This document shows positions 42,929-49,660 of a stretch of DNA of 49,660 nucleotides, in pieces (the first letter of the stretch is position 1; the number at the start of each line of letters is the position of its first letter). The stretch is from an uncultured SAR86 cluster bacterium (GTDB lineage: Bacteria > Pseudomonadota > Gammaproteobacteria > Magnimaribacterales > Magnimaribacteraceae): assembly GCA_902618945.1 (NCBI GenBank), contig CACNCK010000010.1, positions 1 to 49,660 of the forward strand. Reading direction: 5' to 3'. The notes below the pieces were generated by a model. It made no database searches and was not told the DNA's origin. It saw only the letters and a list, made by a program, of their open reading frames with translations. A program made the translations under genes and the position numbers.

Positions 42929-44317
42929 ATGACAAAATACAAATTATTTTTGGTATCTATTCTTGTATCTTTTTTTACAGTAATTGAATCAAAAGAATTA
43001 CCGAATTTTTCAAATTTGGCAGAGGAAGCATCTCCTGCCGTGGTTAACATTACAAGCTCGAGGACGGTTAAAGAAAGAAATACTTATGGACGTGGATTCG
43101 GAGATCCGAGATATGATGAGTTTTTTGAAAGGTTCTTTGGTCAACAACCAAGACCCTCTACTCCAAGAGAAAATACAAGACCAGTAGTTTCAACTGGATC
43201 AGGATTTATAATATCGGAAGATGGTTACTTGCTTACTAATAACCATGTTGTTGAAAATGCAGATGTAATTACAGTTAGTCTTGGAGATAGAAGGGAATAT
43301 AAGGCAGAAGTAATAGGGGCTGATGAAAGATCAGATATCGCTCTCCTAAAAATAGATGCTGAAAACTTACCAGTTTTGGAGATTGGCAAGTCAAAAGAAC
43401 TAAAAGTAGGTGAATGGGTTGTTGCTATAGGATCGCCTTTTCAATTAAGGTTTTCAGTGACATCTGGAATCGTCAGTGCAAAAGGAAGAAGTATACCCAA
43501 CGGTTCAGACTCAACATACGTCCCTTTTATCCAAACAGATGTTGCAATTAATCCTGGAAATTCTGGAGGTCCATTATTTAACCTAGAAGGAGAAGTTGTT
43601 GGAATAAACTCTCAAATTTATACGAGGTCAGGTGGCTACATGGGGGTATCTTTCGCAATACCAATTGACTACGCAATGGATGTTGCTGACCAATTAAAAG
43701 AGACAGGTTATGTAGCAAGAGGTTGGCTGGGAGTAAGTATTCAAGAGATCACAAGCGAGCTTGCAGAAGCTTTAGATATGGAAGTACCAAAAGGAGCCTT
43801 GATTTCTCAGATAATTGAAGATAGTCCCGCTGAAAAATCAGGCTTAAAAGAAGAAGATGTAATTCTATTCTTTGATGGGGAAGAGATTTTTTATTCTTCA
43901 GATTTGCCTTTAACTGTTGGTGCAATTAGACCTGATACGGAAGTAAATGCCATGGTCTTAAGAGATGGTAAGAAAAAAACTATTAAGGTCACTGTGGGGG
44001 AGCTTCCTTCGGATCCATCAATAGCATTTAATGAAACTCAACAAAATATTCTTGGGATAGTAGTAGAAAATCAAAGTACCGAAAATCAAAGATCATTTAT
44101 CGAAGGCGTTCTTGTAACCAATGTTGATCCCAAGGGTATAGCTTACATGGGCGGCATAAGAAAAGGTGATATTATTTATTCCCTTGCGAGGATAAAAATT
44201 AAGAATGTCAATGAATTCAAGGATGTACTGTCTGATCTTGATTTAGAACGAAGAACAACAATTGGTGTCGCAAGAAACGGAAATAAGAGAATTCTCAGCT
44301 TAAATTTGTCAAAATAG
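42929..44317 (+). CDS. mucD: Periplasmic DegP/MucD-family serine protease with two PDZ domains
   Basis: 462 residues: signal peptide (about 1-22), trypsin-like domain with H106 (TNNHVVEN), D136 (SDIALLKID) and S212 (NPGNSGGPLF), then PDZ1 (about 255-345, RGWLGVSIQEITSEL) and PDZ2 (about 360-455). Such proteases degrade or refold damaged envelope proteins. Size and tandem PDZ agree with MucD/DegQ. It follows rseA by six bases, so sigma-E probably controls it. No DegS-type anchor is seen. Confidence 0.93.
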   Translation: MTKYKLFLVSILVSFFTVIESKELPNFSNLAEEASPAVVNITSSRTVKERNTYGRGFGDPRYDEFFERFFGQQPRPSTPRENTRPVVSTGSGFIISEDGYLLTNNHVVENADVITVSLGDRREYKAEVIGADERSDIALLKIDAENLPVLEIGKSKELKVGEWVVAIGSPFQLRFSVTSGIVSAKGRSIPNGSDSTYVPFIQTDVAINPGNSGGPLFNLEGEVVGINSQIYTRSGGYMGVSFAIPIDYAMDVADQLKETGYVARGWLGVSIQEITSELAEALDMEVPKGALISQIIEDSPAEKSGLKEEDVILFFDGEEIFYSSDLPLTVGAIRPDTEVNAMVLRDGKKKTIKVTVGELPSDPSIAFNETQQNILGIVVENQSTENQRSFIEGVLVTNVDPKGIAYMGGIRKGDIIYSLARIKIKNVNEFKDVLSDLDLERRTTIGVARNGNKRILSLNLSK

Positions 44318-44351
44318 CAGCTATAGCCAAATTACAGCTAAGCTATAACCG

Positions 44352-46136
44352 ATGAATATAAGGAACTTCTCAATAATCGCGCATATCGATCATGGAAAAT
44401 CTACATTAGCAGATAGAATAATAGAGCTATGCGGAGGTTTGTCGCAAAGAGAAATGACCTCTCAAGTACTTGATACTCTTGAATTAGAACAAGAAAGAGG
44501 TATCACCATAAAATCTCAAACTGTAAATCTTCAATATACGGCTGAGGATGGTGAGATGTATCAATTCAACCTCATTGATACCCCTGGACATGTTGATTTC
44601 GCATATGAAGTTTCAAGATCATTATCAGCCTGCGAAGGAGCAATACTTCTTGTTGATGCTTCACAAGGAGTTGAAGCTCAAACTCTTTCAACATGTTATA
44701 ACGCGGTAGAGGAAGGTTTAACTATTATTCCTGTACTGAATAAAATTGATTTGGCGCAATCTGATCCCGAGAAAATAAAAAAAGAAATAGAGGAAATAAT
44801 TGGTGTTGATGCATCTGAAGCACCGGCCATAAGTGCTAAAAATGGTACTGGTATCAAAGATGTCCTTGAGCAAGTCGTCAAGTTAGTTCCTGCACCGGAG
44901 GTAGTGATCGATGAACCATTACAGGCTTCGATTATTGATTCTTGGTTCGATAATTACCTTGGAGTTGTTTCCTTGGTTAGAGTCGTTAAAGGTAAAATAG
45001 AAAAGGGTGAGAAAATTGAGATTTATTCTAGAAATGAGACACATACAGTAGATAAAATAGGAGTTTTTACTCCTAAGATAACTGATCTGCAGGAATTAAA
45101 CTCCGGTCAAGTAGGATTCATATGCGCAAGCATTAAAGAGATAAGAGGTGCTCCAGTTGGGGATACTATTATAAAAGCTAATTCAGGTACTGCTAATCTT
45201 GAAGGCTTTCAAGAAGTTAACCCACAGGTTTACGCAGCCTTATTTCCTCAAGATTCTGATGACTTTGAGGCTTTCAGGGAAGCCTTGGAAAAGTTATGCT
45301 TGAATGATGCATCACTCCAATATGAACCGGAACATTCTGAAGCATTAGGCGCTGGTTTTAGATGTGGATTTTTGGGGACCCTCCATATGGAGATCATCTC
45401 CGAAAGATTGAATCGGGAGTATGGAATGGATCTAATAGCCACTGCACCAACTGTCGCTTACGAGGTAGTAACTACGGATCAGCAAGTGAGACGTGTTGAG
45501 AATCCAAGCGCATTACCGGAGTCCTCAAAAATTAAAACAATATTAGAACCTGTTGCAAGAGCAAATATCCTTGTTCCTGACACTTACATTGGCTCTGTGA
45601 TGAAACTTTGCAATGACAGGCGAGGAAAACAAATTAATATGAGGTATGTAGGGGGTCAAGTGGAACTTGTCTATGATCTGCCTTTAAGTGAAATTGTTGT
45701 TGATTTTTTTGATAGATTAAAATCTGTCAGTAGAGGTTATGCTTCTTTAGATTACAGTCTTGATAGATATGAGGAGTCTGATGTTATTAAATTAGATATA
45801 TTACTAAATGGCGATAAGGTAGATGCTCTTGCATATATGGCTCACAGGACAGTGGCAAATATTAAAGGCAAACAATTCACAGAGGCTTTGAAAGAAGTTA
45901 TCCCACGACAACAGTTTGATGTCGCAATACAGGCTGCAATAGGAGCAAAAATAATATCTCGACAGACTGTAAAAGCCTATCGTAAGGATGTAACTGCAAA
46001 ACTTTATGGTGGTGATGTAACAAGAAAGATGAAGTTGCAAAAAAAACAAAAAGAAGGAAAAAAACGGATGAAAAACATTGGAAGGGTAGAAGTTCCTCAG
46101 GATGCTTTTCTATCTGTTCTTAAAGTACAAGATTAA
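44352..46136 (+). CDS. lepA: Elongation factor 4 (LepA) translational GTPase
   Basis: 594-residue ribosome-associated GTPase. G1 is [13 protein letters not shown] (about 9-21), G3 DTPGHVDF, G4 NKIDLAQ and G5 ISAKNG, then the LepA-specific C-terminal domain with LKVPQ-like end. QPxxSP-type [13 protein letters not shown] and [21 protein letters not shown] are family diagnostic. Length typical. It acts in back-translocation or ribosome biogenesis. It lies 34 bases after mucD and five bases before lepB. Confidence 0.96.
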   Translation: MNIRNFSIIAHIDHGKSTLADRIIELCGGLSQREMTSQVLDTLELEQERGITIKSQTVNLQYTAEDGEMYQFNLIDTPGHVDFAYEVSRSLSACEGAILLVDASQGVEAQTLSTCYNAVEEGLTIIPVLNKIDLAQSDPEKIKKEIEEIIGVDASEAPAISAKNGTGIKDVLEQVVKLVPAPEVVIDEPLQASIIDSWFDNYLGVVSLVRVVKGKIEKGEKIEIYSRNETHTVDKIGVFTPKITDLQELNSGQVGFICASIKEIRGAPVGDTIIKANSGTANLEGFQEVNPQVYAALFPQDSDDFEAFREALEKLCLNDASLQYEPEHSEALGAGFRCGFLGTLHMEIISERLNREYGMDLIATAPTVAYEVVTTDQQVRRVENPSALPESSKIKTILEPVARANILVPDTYIGSVMKLCNDRRGKQINMRYVGGQVELVYDLPLSEIVVDFFDRLKSVSRGYASLDYSLDRYEESDVIKLDILLNGDKVDALAYMAHRTVANIKGKQFTEALKEVIPRQQFDVAIQAAIGAKIISRQTVKAYRKDVTAKLYGGDVTRKMKLQKKQKEGKKRMKNIGRVEVPQDAFLSVLKVQD

Positions 46137-46140
46137 TATC

Positions 46141-47121
46141 ATGAATACAGTTTTATCACTTCTTATACTGACTGAATTAGTTTTATTCTCTTTGTGGGTA
46201 TCTTTTGCTAAGAAAGATAAGAAGAAATACAAAGACTTAATTAGTGTCGTCATGTTTTTGGTTGCTTTAGTGATTCTTTACCAAGTATTTAAATTAAATC
46301 TAGATTTCGGGTTAGTTTTATCCTTTGCAACTTTATTTGCAGCAGTTTCCTGGGCTTTTGGAAAAGTCATAGCCTTAGAGGAATTACAAGCAGAGGGAAG
46401 ATCTTACTTTCTAATTCTATTGGTTATAACTTGTATCAGGTCATTTGCTTACGAGCCCTATCAAATACCAAGCAGGTCTATGGTTCCTGGATTGCAGGTT
46501 GGAGACTTTGTTTTGGTAAATAAATATGCCTATGGACTAAAATTTCCCGGCACTAATGTACTATTAACCGATCTGACTCCTCCTAAGAGAAACGATGTGG
46601 CAGTTTTTATACCTCCACATACTCTATGTGATACAGTTCCTAGAGATGCACGACCAGATTTACCCAAACTGTCAACAGCTGAAAGTCAGTTATTCTTAAA
46701 TAAATTCAATAATCTCCAAAAAAATAGATGTACTTCCTTGGGTGTTAAATTTGTAAAGAGAGTAATAGGTATTCCAGGAGATAAAGTTGAAATTAAGGGC
46801 TACGAAATTTTAATTAATGGAAAAAAAGTAGATCAAAAACTTTTAAGTTCAAGTTCAGAAGAAAACTTAATTGAAGAGACTATAGACGAAGGAGTTCATA
46901 TCATAAGAACTTTAGGATTAAGTGATTATGCACAACATAAATGGACAGTACCTCAAGGGAGCTATTTGGCTATTGGAGATAATAGAGATAACAGCTTAGA
47001 TAGCCGAGCTTGGGGTTATTTTTCGGAAGATTATTTGATAGGAAGAGCAGACTTTATCTGGATGCATTGGGCTTCTTTCTCTTCTCTACCAAGTCTATCA
47101 CGGAATCAGCAGATCCAATGA
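46141..47121 (+). CDS. lepB: Signal peptidase I
   Basis: 326 residues from the ATG at 46141; the open frame starts at 46102 inside lepA but the leader is unconserved. Two N-terminal membrane segments (about 3-21 and 36-78 region), then catalytic S113 in IPSRSMVPGL and K206 in KFVKRVIGIPGDKVE, and GDNRDNSLDSRAWG near the end. It removes signal peptides of exported proteins at the inner membrane. A large insert (about 157-200, with two Cys) lies between the Ser and Lys boxes. Its stop overlaps the start of rnc. Confidence 0.94.
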   Translation: MNTVLSLLILTELVLFSLWVSFAKKDKKKYKDLISVVMFLVALVILYQVFKLNLDFGLVLSFATLFAAVSWAFGKVIALEELQAEGRSYFLILLVITCIRSFAYEPYQIPSRSMVPGLQVGDFVLVNKYAYGLKFPGTNVLLTDLTPPKRNDVAVFIPPHTLCDTVPRDARPDLPKLSTAESQLFLNKFNNLQKNRCTSLGVKFVKRVIGIPGDKVEIKGYEILINGKKVDQKLLSSSSEENLIEETIDEGVHIIRTLGLSDYAQHKWTVPQGSYLAIGDNRDNSLDSRAWGYFSEDYLIGRADFIWMHWASFSSLPSLSRNQQIQ

Positions 47122-47780
47122 TGGACAATATTTCTTCAAATCTTGGCTACACCTTTTCAGATAGGAGATTAATCGAATTGGCCCTTACTCATAAAAGTTT
47201 TTCTATAGAGAATAACGAACGATTAGAATTTCTTGGGGATGCAATACTGAATCTTTATGTTTCCGAAAAGCTTTATGCTTCTTATCAAGATCTAAATGAA
47301 GGCAAATTAACTCGATTTAAGGCAAGCATTGTAAGTAGAGATAATTTAAATTTAGTTGCACTTAATCTAGAAATTGGAGAAGGAATTAAGTTAGGAAAAG
47401 GAGAAAAACTGGAAGGAAACTCAATTTTAGGCAACACTCTTGAGGCTTTAATTGGAGCAGTTTTTCTCGACTCAAACTTTAATGAGACAAAGCAAGTACT
47501 GGATAATTTGTTTAGTCATAATTTTAAAGAACTTAACAAAATTGACGAACTGAAAGATCCTAAATCCTGTCTGCAGGAGCTTATACAAAAAAAATACAAA
47601 TCACTACCAAGATATTCGTCAAAAGAGAATACTACATCAAGTTACAAAAGAAGATTTGAAGCTACATGTTATGTAGATGAAGCCAAACTTAGATCAAATG
47701 GAATGGCTAAGACAAGGAAAGGAGCTGAGCTAGAGGCAGCTGCAATTATGCTCAAGATGTTGGAAGATAATGATTCCTAA
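47118..47780 (+). CDS. rnc: Ribonuclease III
   Basis: 220 residues from the ATG at 47118, which overlaps lepB's TGA (ATGA); another ATG follows at 47121. Endonuclease that cleaves double-stranded RNA, including rRNA precursors. RNase III domain has the signature NERLEFLGDAILNLY and the second acidic cluster TLEALIGAVFLD; a dsRBD lies at about 150-220 (PKSCLQELIQKKYKSLP, GMAKTRKGAELEAAAIML). Normal length. Its last 11 bases overlap era. Confidence 0.95.
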   Translation: MMDNISSNLGYTFSDRRLIELALTHKSFSIENNERLEFLGDAILNLYVSEKLYASYQDLNEGKLTRFKASIVSRDNLNLVALNLEIGEGIKLGKGEKLEGNSILGNTLEALIGAVFLDSNFNETKQVLDNLFSHNFKELNKIDELKDPKSCLQELIQKKYKSLPRYSSKENTTSSYKRRFEATCYVDEAKLRSNGMAKTRKGAELEAAAIMLKMLEDNDS

Positions 47781-48666
47781 TAGCAAGTCAGGTTATGTTT
47801 CCATAGTTGGCAAAACCAATGCTGGAAAATCTACCCTTTTGAATAAGATTCTTGGCCAAAAGATTGCAATCACTTCAAGAAAACCCCAAACCACAAGACA
47901 TAGATTTTTAGGAATCAAGACAGAGAAAAAGAATCAAATCATATTCGTAGACACACCTGGTTTTCACTCTGGCCAAAAGAGAGCACTCAATAGGTATATG
48001 AACAAAGTGGCTGCAAATGCTATGAGAGGTGTAGACATTGTTCTATACGTAGTTGATAGCCTGAAATGGGGAGATGATGATTTCAGTAGAGTTCAGTCTA
48101 TTTCTGCACAAACTATTATTATATTAGTGATTAACAAGGTTGATAAAATGGAAGATAAAAATCTTCTCCTACCCTTTATTGAAGCACGTAGTAAAGAAGA
48201 TATTTTTGGTCATATCATTCCTATATCCGCATTGAAGGGTTTAGGGATTGAAGATTTATTGACCGCTATATGTAAAAATTTACCAGAAGGAGTTCATATG
48301 TTTCCTGCGGATCAGGTAACGGATATATCTGAAAAGTTTTTAGCAAGTGAAATAATAAGAGAAAAATGCATAAACCGACTAGGAGATGAACTCCACTATA
48401 GAATAAGTGTTTCAATTGAGAAGTTCTCTGAATTAGAAAAAATCACTCATATTGAATCTACTATCTTTGTAGAAAAACAAAGTCAAAAAGGAATGTTGAT
48501 AGGTAAATCTGGTTCACAACTTAAAGCAATTGGGACAGCTTCTAGAAAAGAATTGGAAAAAGTTTTGGATACTAAGGTTATGTTAAAGACTTGGGTTAAA
48601 GTAAAAAGTGGCTGGTCTGATAACGAATCATTGCTACCCTCTATGGGATATGATCTTGATAAATAA
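47770..48666 (+). CDS. era: GTPase Era
   Basis: 298-residue GTPase acting in 16S rRNA maturation. G1 GKTNAGKST (about 14-22), G2 region KPQTTRHR, G3 DTPGF, G4 NKVDK, then a C-terminal KH RNA-binding domain (about 220-290, GMLIGKSGSQLKAIGTASRKEL). It overlaps rnc by 11 bases and is followed by an overlapping recO start, as in many gammaproteobacteria. All motifs intact. Confidence 0.96.
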   Translation: MIPNSKSGYVSIVGKTNAGKSTLLNKILGQKIAITSRKPQTTRHRFLGIKTEKKNQIIFVDTPGFHSGQKRALNRYMNKVAANAMRGVDIVLYVVDSLKWGDDDFSRVQSISAQTIIILVINKVDKMEDKNLLLPFIEARSKEDIFGHIIPISALKGLGIEDLLTAICKNLPEGVHMFPADQVTDISEKFLASEIIREKCINRLGDELHYRISVSIEKFSELEKITHIESTIFVEKQSQKGMLIGKSGSQLKAIGTASRKELEKVLDTKVMLKTWVKVKSGWSDNESLLPSMGYDLDK

Positions 48667-49372
48667 CTTTTCTCTAGAGCCTGCATTTGTTTTGCATACA
48701 AGGCCATATCAAGAAACAAGCATCCTAGTTGATTTTTTTACAAGATCTTATGGAAGGTTAAACGCCATTGCTAAGGGAGCAAAAAGACCCAAGAGCCGTT
48801 TACGAAGTGTTTTGACTCCTGCTTCTAAGTTGTCAGTTAGCCTATCCGGAAAGAGCGAATTAAAAACTTTATCCTCAGTAGAAATAATTGATCAGTTTGA
48901 ACTCAATAATGGAGTTGCATTCAATTCTATTATCTACGTAAATGAGTTAATTATTAAAGCAACTGAAAAAGAAGATCCTCATGTGGTTATATTTGATGAT
49001 TATGAAATTTTATTAAAGAAACTTTCAAATCAATCTGATCAGGTTGATTTGGAACAAAATCTGAGGAATTTCGAACTCAATCTTCTCCAAGAAATGGGTT
49101 ATGGTCTAGATTTGAGTAGAGATGCAGAGACAAACAAGAAAATAGAAGAAGGATTTTTTTATAGATTTTATCCTGATAAGGGATTTGCCATTGATAAGGC
49201 TAATGTAGCTTCTCAAAAGTCATTTTCTGGACTGGATATTATAAATTTTAAAAAAGGTAATTTTGAAAAAAAGGAAACAAGAGATTCCTCAAAGATTATA
49301 ATGAGAATGGCATTAGACTTTCATCTGGGAAGTAAGACTCTAAACATAAGAAAATATTTAACCAAGAACTAA
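48650..49372 (+). CDS. recO: DNA repair protein RecO
   Basis: 240 residues from the ATG at 48650, inside the last codons of era; the frame extends upstream to 48608 without conservation. RecO loads RecA with RecR onto gapped DNA. N-terminal OB-fold signs are EPAFVLHTRPYQETSILVDFFTRSYGRLNAIAKGAKRPKS; the helical C-terminal half has NLLQEMGYGLDLS. The zinc-binding Cys set seen in some RecO proteins is absent, as in other gammaproteobacteria. Followed directly by acpS. Confidence 0.85.
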   Translation: MILINNFSLEPAFVLHTRPYQETSILVDFFTRSYGRLNAIAKGAKRPKSRLRSVLTPASKLSVSLSGKSELKTLSSVEIIDQFELNNGVAFNSIIYVNELIIKATEKEDPHVVIFDDYEILLKKLSNQSDQVDLEQNLRNFELNLLQEMGYGLDLSRDAETNKKIEEGFFYRFYPDKGFAIDKANVASQKSFSGLDIINFKKGNFEKKETRDSSKIIMRMALDFHLGSKTLNIRKYLTKN

Positions 49373-49373
49373 A

Positions 49374-49660
49374 ATGATTAAAGGCATAGGTATAGACTCC
49401 ATAGAGCAAGATAGGATCTATAGAATTCTAAGTAAATATGGGTATAGATTCTTAGATAAAATCCTTGGTCCAGAAGAAAAAAAAGAAATTGAAATAAAAT
49501 CAAACCAATTTCAAAAAGCAAGATTTCTGTCTAATAACTTCGCATGCAAAGAGGCTCTTTCTAAGGCGCTCGGACTTGGTCTTACTAGTGGTATCTCTCT
49601 TAAAGAAATACAAATACTGAGAGATCCTAGAGGAAAGCCTTATATAAACTTGAGTGGTAA
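49374..49660 (+). CDS. acpS: Holo-[acyl-carrier-protein] synthase, 3' end cut by window edge
   Basis: I translated from the ATG at 49374, which directly follows recO (one base after its stop), and it stays open to the window end: 95 codons of a family of about 126. Magnesium-binding GIGIDSIEQDRI is at about 4-15, the catalytic KExxSKALG motif reads CKEALSKALG (about 62-72), and LRDPRGKPYI follows. It transfers phosphopantetheine from CoA to acyl-carrier protein. In enterobacteria pdxJ stands between recO and acpS; here it does not. Confidence 0.9.
   Translation, partial: MIKGIGIDSIEQDRIYRILSKYGYRFLDKILGPEEKKEIEIKSNQFQKARFLSNNFACKEALSKALGLGLTSGISLKEIQILRDPRGKPYINLSG

Noticed and set aside
46040-46070. 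A-rich run in lepA as a frameshift or slippage site
   Set aside because: The reading frame passes through as a normal basic C-terminal tail of LepA and no alternative product is indicated.

Overview
The window reads as a gene-dense, low-GC (about 35% by eye) chromosomal segment of a marine gammaproteobacterium, most likely of the SAR86 type. The main reasons are a blue-tuned proteorhodopsin that is residue-for-residue collinear with the classic SAR86 protein through position 108, the gammaproteobacterial run rpoE-rseA-mucD-lepA-lepB-rnc-era-recO-acpS, the divergent ygfZ/sdhE pair, and a Pseudomonas-like class Ia NrdAB. The lineage is an inference from gene content, not from a marker phylogeny. 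I saw no tRNA, rRNA, CRISPR array, insertion sequence or phage gene.

Layout. 1-6.6 kb: central and lipid metabolism: a truncated malate dehydrogenase, a thiolase-like protein that appears to lack the nucleophilic Cys, a PatB/MalY-type C-S lyase, a 3-hydroxyacyl-CoA-dehydrogenase-type SDR, an FMN-dependent lactate dehydrogenase, an ArsC-type reductase and a CBS protein. 6.6-13.4 kb: a signalling block: a short TonB-domain protein, a two-receiver hybrid histidine kinase, a single-domain response regulator, a receiver-GGDEF protein, an EAL phosphodiesterase and a small membrane protein. 13.5-21.1 kb: an apparent seven-gene operon of a beta-helix protein, a diheme cytochrome c, a membrane-fusion adaptor, an ABC ATPase and three FtsX/MacB-type permeases. 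21.1-24.6 kb: RraA-like protein, N-acyl-D-amino-acid deacylase family protein and a class C beta-lactamase-like hydrolase.

24.8-30.6 kb: proteorhodopsin with its own promoter-like region and a strong terminator, then SelO, a TauD/TfdA dioxygenase, a carboxyltransferase (OadA/PycB type) without a biotin domain, a rhodanese and a glycerophosphodiester phosphodiesterase that seems to begin at a non-ATG/GTG/TTG codon inside the end of nrdB. 30.6-38.5 kb: nrdA-nrdB under a well-spaced pair of NrdR boxes, glpK, argF and serA. 38.5-38.85 kb is the only gene-free stretch over 300 bases; it is very AT-rich and carries an inverted pair of perfect DnaA boxes. 38.9-49.7 kb: ung, ygfZ, sdhE, glk, then the sigma-E/envelope-stress and RNA/ribosome housekeeping run, tightly overlapped and cut off within acpS.

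The most noteworthy items are the beta-helix/cytochrome/three-permease operon (a possible uncharacterised envelope system), the c-di-GMP block in what should be a streamlined genome, the start-less GDPD gene, the DnaA-box intergenic region, the NrdR operator pair and a sigma-E autoregulatory promoter that sits so close to rpoE that the mRNA would be nearly leaderless.
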